Shown here piece after piece: positions 59,074 through 64,000 of a DNA stretch of 64,000 bases. The notes beneath the pieces are model-generated. The model saw only the letters and a program-made list of their open reading frames with translations, did not search any database and had not been told where the DNA came from. This stretch comes from Leishmania mexicana MHOM/GT/2001/U1103 (Eukaryota; Euglenozoa; Kinetoplastea; Trypanosomatida; Trypanosomatidae). The first letter of the stretch is position 1. Every line of letters starts with the position of its first letter. Location: NCBI RefSeq assembly GCF_000234665.1, contig NC_018333.1, positions 185,001-249,000 of the forward strand. The letters are read 5' to 3'. Both the position numbers and the translations under genes were made by a program.

Positions 59074-60264
59074 ATGTCCGGATTCTGGAGCTTTCGGGAA
59101 TGCGGCTCCGACTCTGCAGTCACAGCAAATTCGGCGAGTAGACTACAGCAGCTTGATCTTGCCGTTACCCAGGTACTTCCTGTCGGCGTGGAGTTCAAAA
59201 GGGCGACGCTGTCAACTGCACAGGAGGGGGGACAGACACGTTTTGGAAAGAAAGTGGCCCCGCATGTTGAAGCAGTTGAGTGGATCGGAGGGACGGATTG
59301 CGGTCCCGCGAAAAGGGTGGCCCGGCAAGCTGATCTTTCCTCGAGCCAGGGTATGTCAGTAGAGGCTAACGATGTCGCTGCAGAAGAAGGCTGGGTCAAT
59401 GCGGACCTGGTGGACCGTGAAGAGGTTGTGGACGCTGCCCAACGCAGTTGGTGGGAGGCTCTAGATGCAGATGTACGCCCGGGTCTATCGCTTCCCTCGG
59501 CATCCATAGCGCCTGCCAAGGTTGACACGCCGGACGCGGAAACGCTGGAACTCGTGCGGGAGTTTCTCTATCATGGCTCCGACAATGTCCCTGAAAGAGA
59601 AACTGCCCGATCGCGCGACAACGCCTTCCTGAGGTGTGAAGTGCGCCTGAGCGAACGGAAAGAGCAGCGGACCTGCCTCAACCGCTCACCAGAGTCAGGG
59701 GTGCAGATGAAGTCGCGTAAAAATCCCAAGCACACCGACTCACGCAGCTTCCGCTCAACGGTGCCGCGCGGACCCTCACTCCATACTGAGCGACTTGTGC
59801 GTCTTCGTGGGCGAAGCACCTCTATTGCAGCCTTGCAACGTTCGGAGGGAGAAATGAGCAAGAGTAAGACCGGCAGCTGCTATAACCAAGATCACGGCGG
59901 AGTCGCAAAGGACACCGCCGTGGTATCTCATGCGTCTTCGACCCCCGAGGGCCAGTGCAGCTGTGAACGCGAAACGAACTTCGGGTCAGGTGCGGTTGCT
60001 CCTCTTGAGGCGCAGCGTGAGGTGTTCTCCCCGTCCGCGGTCCTACAGGATGCCTTGCGCACGCATACAAGGAAAGTTACCCTTTCCTCGACCGCAGCTA
60101 CGTGTATGGAGGCCATTCGACGTAGAGAGGAGCTTCTGCTCCTTCGACGCTACTTCGCATTGTGGCTGGCTGCCGCGGAGCAGAGACACATTAAGCAATG
60201 CGCCGCTTCGTATCACTGCTACCTGATGCGGTGCATCAACGACACCATAGAACACACGATATAG
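59074..60264 (+). CDS. protein of unknown function with a possible IQ/SFI1-like helix
   Basis: A 396-residue protein, ATG at 59074. Most of it is hydrophilic and probably disordered, with Ser, Arg, Glu and Ala dominating. One acidic stretch near 100-130 contains RSWWEALDADV, and ETLELVREFLYHGS near 155-168 could be an amphipathic helix. Near the C-terminus, AIRRREELLLLRRYFALWLA (about 349-368) resembles the L-x-x-Y-F-x-x-W helices of SFI1 or IQ-type centrin/calmodulin-binding repeats, but only one copy is present. Codon use appears ordinary for the genome and no rival frame exists, so it is likely real. Confidence 0.65.
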   Translation: MSGFWSFRECGSDSAVTANSASRLQQLDLAVTQVLPVGVEFKRATLSTAQEGGQTRFGKKVAPHVEAVEWIGGTDCGPAKRVARQADLSSSQGMSVEANDVAAEEGWVNADLVDREEVVDAAQRSWWEALDADVRPGLSLPSASIAPAKVDTPDAETLELVREFLYHGSDNVPERETARSRDNAFLRCEVRLSERKEQRTCLNRSPESGVQMKSRKNPKHTDSRSFRSTVPRGPSLHTERLVRLRGRSTSIAALQRSEGEMSKSKTGSCYNQDHGGVAKDTAVVSHASSTPEGQCSCERETNFGSGAVAPLEAQREVFSPSAVLQDALRTHTRKVTLSSTAATCMEAIRRREELLLLRRYFALWLAAAEQRHIKQCAASYHCYLMRCINDTIEHTI

Positions 60265-62394
60265 CAAGTAAAGGAAGAGGAGAGTATATATGCATATAGG
60301 CACTGCGTCTCTGACTTTAGACTGGGCAAGAGGCAGGGGAAACGTGCGTGACAGGGCTTCCGTATAGATTCACACAACTGTACATGGACCACCAAACAAG
60401 TAACTCCTGGTGCGATGTTTCTTTTGGCACCAGCGCTTTATGGGCATAAAACATGGAGGCGCACGGTCCTACTCCACATGGGGAAAGAAAACAACGGAAT
60501 AAACAGCGGCGGCGGTATAGAGAGAGGCAGAGGAAGCACACATCCGAACAAGCGGCGAAACACTCTTCTTCGGCTTCATCACGCGGATAAGTGGGGTATG
60601 TTTGATGCCTGAAACTCATGCCGTGCAAGCGCGGGGCTAGCGGTGCTGTCTGGACTGTCAGAGCAGCCGTCTTGCCAAGGAGCTGGAGGACGGTGGTATC
60701 TCAACATCTTTTCCCCGCCTGTTCACCGTGCCATCAAGCAAAGATAACTGGAAACTCACTCTCACTTATTCTCCTATGTCACCCTTCACACTCCTTTGTG
60801 CGCCATTACGACTCGCTTTCCCCCTGGCCATCATGGACCGCTTTCATTTCGTGTAACTGCATTGCCTTGTGTGTGCACGTTGAACTCCTACAGCCGCAGA
60901 AAACAAAGCACACTTTTGTCTACCCACGCGCACTCACTCCAAAAGAAAACGGATTCGCACTCGCTTCACCATTCCACTATTCCCCATTTCGCTTGTTTCT
61001 CTTAGATCTCTCTCTCTTTCGTACAGAGCCCCTCTCCGTCTCTTCACTTTTATCATCATTACCTCTCCACCCCTCGCCTCTCCCTCTCTTCACACCTCCG
61101 CCCCCTTTCATCCGTCCTTTGTAGGATTGTGTCGCGCACTCTTTGTTTTACCGGGTAGTGGGACTGAAGAAGAAAAAAAAGGTTCTGCATCAACGGAAAC
61201 GACGGGCAAGAGCAGTGTCAGAGGAAACCGAAAAAAAAATAAAAGAAAAAAGACAAACAGACGTTCCCATACACCTTTCCATCCATCTTTTTTCCTTCCC
61301 TCCTTTTTATTGACCTGACTTGTTTTTTTTTTATTTTTAATTGTTGTTTCCCCTCCGACGCATCTCATAGGTCTGCCCACTCATCACTAAACAACACCGT
61401 TCTCGTTTCTTGCTTCTACTCGCACGAGGCACTCCTTTGATCAAACCCTCATATCTTTGCTCCTTCGTGTGTGTGTGTGTGTGGTGGTTAGGTCGCGTGG
61501 TTGCTCCCATTTCTTTTCATTTTTTTTTCCCTTCTCGTCACCACTCGATTGCTTCGGCAACAAGCGCCCTCCGCACCGCCCTTCTCCCCTCCTTCCCTGG
61601 TGTTCTTCTGGTCACACCCACTCTTCACCTCCTCTCTTTGGGCTCTGTGCCTCTTCCGGCTTTCTTCTTTTCTGCTCTTCTTTTTTTCCTTTACTCTGTT
61701 CGCTGTATGTTGTCTAACCTTGAATCAACCATCAGCAACACGATCCCTTTACTCGCGCCCCTTCACCCACACACACAGAGATACACACGGTCGCTCTCTC
61801 TCACACACACACACACACACCGACTCAACGAGAGAAATACAGCGCCTCCATATTTCTTTTTCGTTGTAGTCTTCTCGATCGTCTTCACTCTTCCTTTTCC
61901 GTGGTGAGGCACCAGCTGCGCACTCTCCTTTCATCTCTTTCTTACTCTTTCCACCTTTTTTGCTAAGTGCTTCTGTGTCGAAGGGTGCAGTGGCTTCTTT
62001 TTTTTCCTTACCGTTCGATTCTCTTCTCTTCATTGGCACTCCTGAAGCTCCTTGCCCCTCCCCCCTCATCCCTCACCCACAGACAATACAAAGGGATAGA
62101 GAAGCGCCTGCAAACCTGTTTCTGTGGCGACCTCTATTACTTTCGTTTGTTTTTTTCGTCCTTGCCCTCGTGAATTTTGTGTGCGCGGCTCCCTTGGTCC
62201 ATTTTTTCGTGAACTGGGTATCTGGGCCTGAGTCTCTGTTTCTCCCCCTTTCGGTGCACACAGCAGACTCAACTTCGTAGTCAGGCCACCCTTCCCCTTC
62301 TCTCAACCGACCAGACTGCGTACACGAAAGGGCGACGAGCTCGACAGCCAGAAAATACAGTTAGATATTCACACGGACACAAAGGATAGGAGGT
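60265..62394 (+). other. 2.1-kb noncoding leader region of the Akt-like kinase
   Basis: From about 60.9 to 62.2 kb the sense strand is very pyrimidine-rich, with CA repeats at 61765-61785 and 61801-61820 and T runs (61324-61332). Several pyrimidine-tract/AG pairs exist; the last good one is at 62234-62263. Open frames here are low-complexity Ser/Leu/Phe/Pro products of the bias. No gene is supported. Confidence 0.55.
62234..62263 (+). promoter_or_regulatory. candidate trans-splice acceptor of the Akt-like kinase
   Basis: CTCTGTTTCTCCCCCTTTC followed by GGTGCACACAG, AG at 62262-62263, gives a 131-base leader without an ATG out of frame that I noticed. Inferred from layout. Confidence 0.45.
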
Positions 62395-63927
62395 ATGAGT
62401 GGTTATTTGAAGGTGCTGTCTCCGGACGGTAGATGGGAGACATGTTACATTGAGATCGATGACGCCAAGCTGCGCATTTGGAGGACAAAGGGGGACAAGG
62501 AATCCAGTGCGGCAGTGGTGAAGGAGCTGGACCTCAAGTGCGCCACCCTGCGCGAGGTATCAGAGCCCAACACTTGGGCGGTGCAGCCGGAAAAAGCAGA
62601 GTCTACGTACTTCCAAGCAGATGGAGAGGAACGAAAAACTGAGTGGATGGACACGCTGCGGCACTATAACTCGGGCAGCACCGGGTCCGAGAAGGTGACA
62701 CTTAGGGACTTTGAAAAGAAATTCGTGCTAGGCAAAGGCTCCTATGGAAAGGTATTCATGGTAGTAAAGAAGGACACGGACAAGTGGTACGCTATGAAGG
62801 AGATGAGCGCGGAGAAGATGCGGCAGGCGGAGATAAAGGCACCGTTTGCAGAGCGCATTATTTTGGAGGAGATCGACCATCCTTTTATCGTTCACCTTCA
62901 CTACTCGTTCCAAGAGCAAGGCAACTTGTACATGATCCTCGACCTACTAGCAGGCGGCGAGCTCTTCACCTACATTGAGCAACACGCCCCACTCGATGAA
63001 GAGGTCGTCAAGTTTTACGCGGCCGAAGTCGCCCTGGCGCTCGGGTATCTGCACAGCCGCAACATTATTTATCGCGACTTGAAGCCGGAGAACGTCGTCT
63101 TTGACCGTGATGGGCACGCCTGTCTGACCGACTTTGGGCTCGCCAAGGCGAACGTGCACGAGCCGAACGCTGTCACGTACTGTGGAACGAACGAGTACCT
63201 GGCCCCAGAGTTGCTGAAGGGTGTGCCGCACGGCAAGGCGGTGGACTGGTGGTCCCTAGGGCTCATGATGTGTGAGATGCTTTTCAACGACCTCCCCTTT
63301 TACGACGAAAATCCGATGCAAATGCAGATGAAGATTTTGACGGAGGACGTTGCCTTCCCACCCCACATTCAGATCACTGAGGAGACAAAGGACTTGATTC
63401 GGTGCCTGCTGAACAAGAACCCCGAGCGGCGCCTGCAAACATTGGAGGCGTTCAAGGCACATAAGTGCTTTTCAAACCTCGATTTTGGTCTTCTAGAGGC
63501 GCGCAAGCTCAAGGCTCCGATAACGCCTGATCCAAACCCGGCCCACAACTTCGCGAAAGAGTTTACAAGCGAGGTGATTGTGCAAAATGAGTCACCGTCG
63601 GAGGCGGTCGTCACGTTGGCCGGCTACACCTACGATAGAGACTTGTCAGAGCAGGAAAAGTCTCCCTCCCACTCTCCCACAATAGCAGAGGAGCTGCGGC
63701 AACGTAGAGCATCGAAGAAAAGCTTCACCAACGGCAGTGACGCCGCCTCTTCTCCCGTGACAGGTGAAAATGGGACGTTGAGCTCCAGCCCAGCTGGGGC
63801 ACCGACGAAGCAAGCTGCCGCCGTCCCCGTGAAGAAAGTGGAGCACCACATTCCCTCCAAGGTGACCCCACAAGCCGTGCGGAAAAAGCTGACGGGGAAC
63901 AAGAGCTTCGACAAACCCACGAAGTAG
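62395..63927 (+). CDS. PH-domain AGC protein kinase, RAC/Akt-like
   Basis: A 510-residue protein, ATG at 62395. A PH domain covers about 1-92 (SGYLKVLSPDGRWETCYIEI to KTEWMDTLRHY). The kinase domain covers about 104-360: GKGSYG (113-118), YAMKEM with Lys135, YRDLKPEN with Asp228, DFG (246-248) and the activation segment VTYCGTNEYLAPE with phosphosite Thr261. The C-terminal AGC tail follows with a turn-like region near 374-381 and a hydrophobic-motif candidate LAGYTY (408-413), Thr412 being the target. After that comes a ~95-residue Ser/Lys-rich tail. Akt kinases relay survival and nutrient signals; trypanosomatid Akt-like enzymes are linked to stress survival. The PH domain lacks an obvious K-x(n)-R/K-x-R phosphoinositide motif, so lipid control may differ from animals. 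Confidence 0.93.
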   Translation: MSGYLKVLSPDGRWETCYIEIDDAKLRIWRTKGDKESSAAVVKELDLKCATLREVSEPNTWAVQPEKAESTYFQADGEERKTEWMDTLRHYNSGSTGSEKVTLRDFEKKFVLGKGSYGKVFMVVKKDTDKWYAMKEMSAEKMRQAEIKAPFAERIILEEIDHPFIVHLHYSFQEQGNLYMILDLLAGGELFTYIEQHAPLDEEVVKFYAAEVALALGYLHSRNIIYRDLKPENVVFDRDGHACLTDFGLAKANVHEPNAVTYCGTNEYLAPELLKGVPHGKAVDWWSLGLMMCEMLFNDLPFYDENPMQMQMKILTEDVAFPPHIQITEETKDLIRCLLNKNPERRLQTLEAFKAHKCFSNLDFGLLEARKLKAPITPDPNPAHNFAKEFTSEVIVQNESPSEAVVTLAGYTYDRDLSEQEKSPSHSPTIAEELRQRRASKKSFTNGSDAASSPVTGENGTLSSSPAGAPTKQAAAVPVKKVEHHIPSKVTPQAVRKKLTGNKSFDKPTK

Positions 63928-64000
63928 CCGCAACGCGGCATTAAATTGAAACGGGCTAGGCACACCTCTCTCTCTATCACCCGCGACGTGTTTGTCTACT
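63928..64000 (+). other. start of the Akt-like kinase 3' UTR
   Basis: Only 73 bases remain after the TAG stop; nothing notable. Confidence 0.6.

Noticed and set aside
61410..61907. 165-residue plus-strand frame upstream of the Akt-like kinase
   Set aside because: Made of Ser/Leu/Phe/Thr-His runs encoded by pyrimidine tracts and CA repeats; probably leader sequence.

Overview
The window is trypanosomatid nuclear DNA, most likely Leishmania or a close relative. Support comes from intron-free genes in two long same-strand arrays, GC-rich coding sequence, long noncoding gaps full of polypyrimidine tracts and CA/TG microsatellites, candidate trans-splice acceptors (pyrimidine tract then AG) just upstream of start codons, two ~605-bp copies of a SIDER2-like element, and the gene set itself. 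From memory and unchecked, histidyl-tRNA synthetase, GrpE, RGG1 and a PH-domain RAC/Akt-like kinase lie near each other on T. brucei chromosome 6. That would make this the syntenic part of Leishmania chromosome 30.

The genes form two divergent polycistronic units around a noncoding strand-switch region (about 39.5-43.2 kb). The left unit is read leftward. In transcription order from the switch it holds: APC6/CDC16-like TPR protein, a small basic unknown, a fumarylacetoacetase/MhpD-fold protein, NudC, two copies of ribosomal protein eS30, a PLC-like protein that appears catalytically dead and carries a PDZ domain, a PPR-like mitochondrial protein, a small probable mitochondrial unknown, dynactin p25, histidyl-tRNA synthetase, RRS1, a double cytochrome b5/b5-reductase fusion, a STE11-type kinase, BBS2 and the start of an acyl-CoA synthetase. 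The first part is dense. The last part is sparse: the STE11 kinase sits alone between noncoding gaps of 4.8 and 7.2 kb, with an inverted pair of SIDER2-like elements on either side.

The right unit is read rightward: a conserved-looking unknown, mitochondrial GrpE, a diverged second GrpE, a small mitochondrial unknown, an OB-fold-like protein, DJ-1, a large armadillo-repeat protein with an RGG tail, a small RIIa-like protein, an RGG1-like mitochondrial RNA-binding protein, an unknown with one possible helical motif, and a PH-domain AGC kinase of Akt type. Many members of this unit have N-termini that look like mitochondrial import signals, and several point to mitochondrial protein folding or RNA work.

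Points most worth a second look: the pseudo-PLC with a PDZ domain between its X and Y halves; the inverted SIDER2-like pair and the 22-bp perfect palindrome just after the kinase stop codon; the mirrored A/C-to-G/T composition in the strand-switch region, which could be biology or poor sequence; the diverged tandem GrpE; and the two eS30 copies whose coding sequences differ at one base while their flanks are unrelated. I found no CRISPR, tRNA, rRNA or intact transposon, and no system I would call wholly new.
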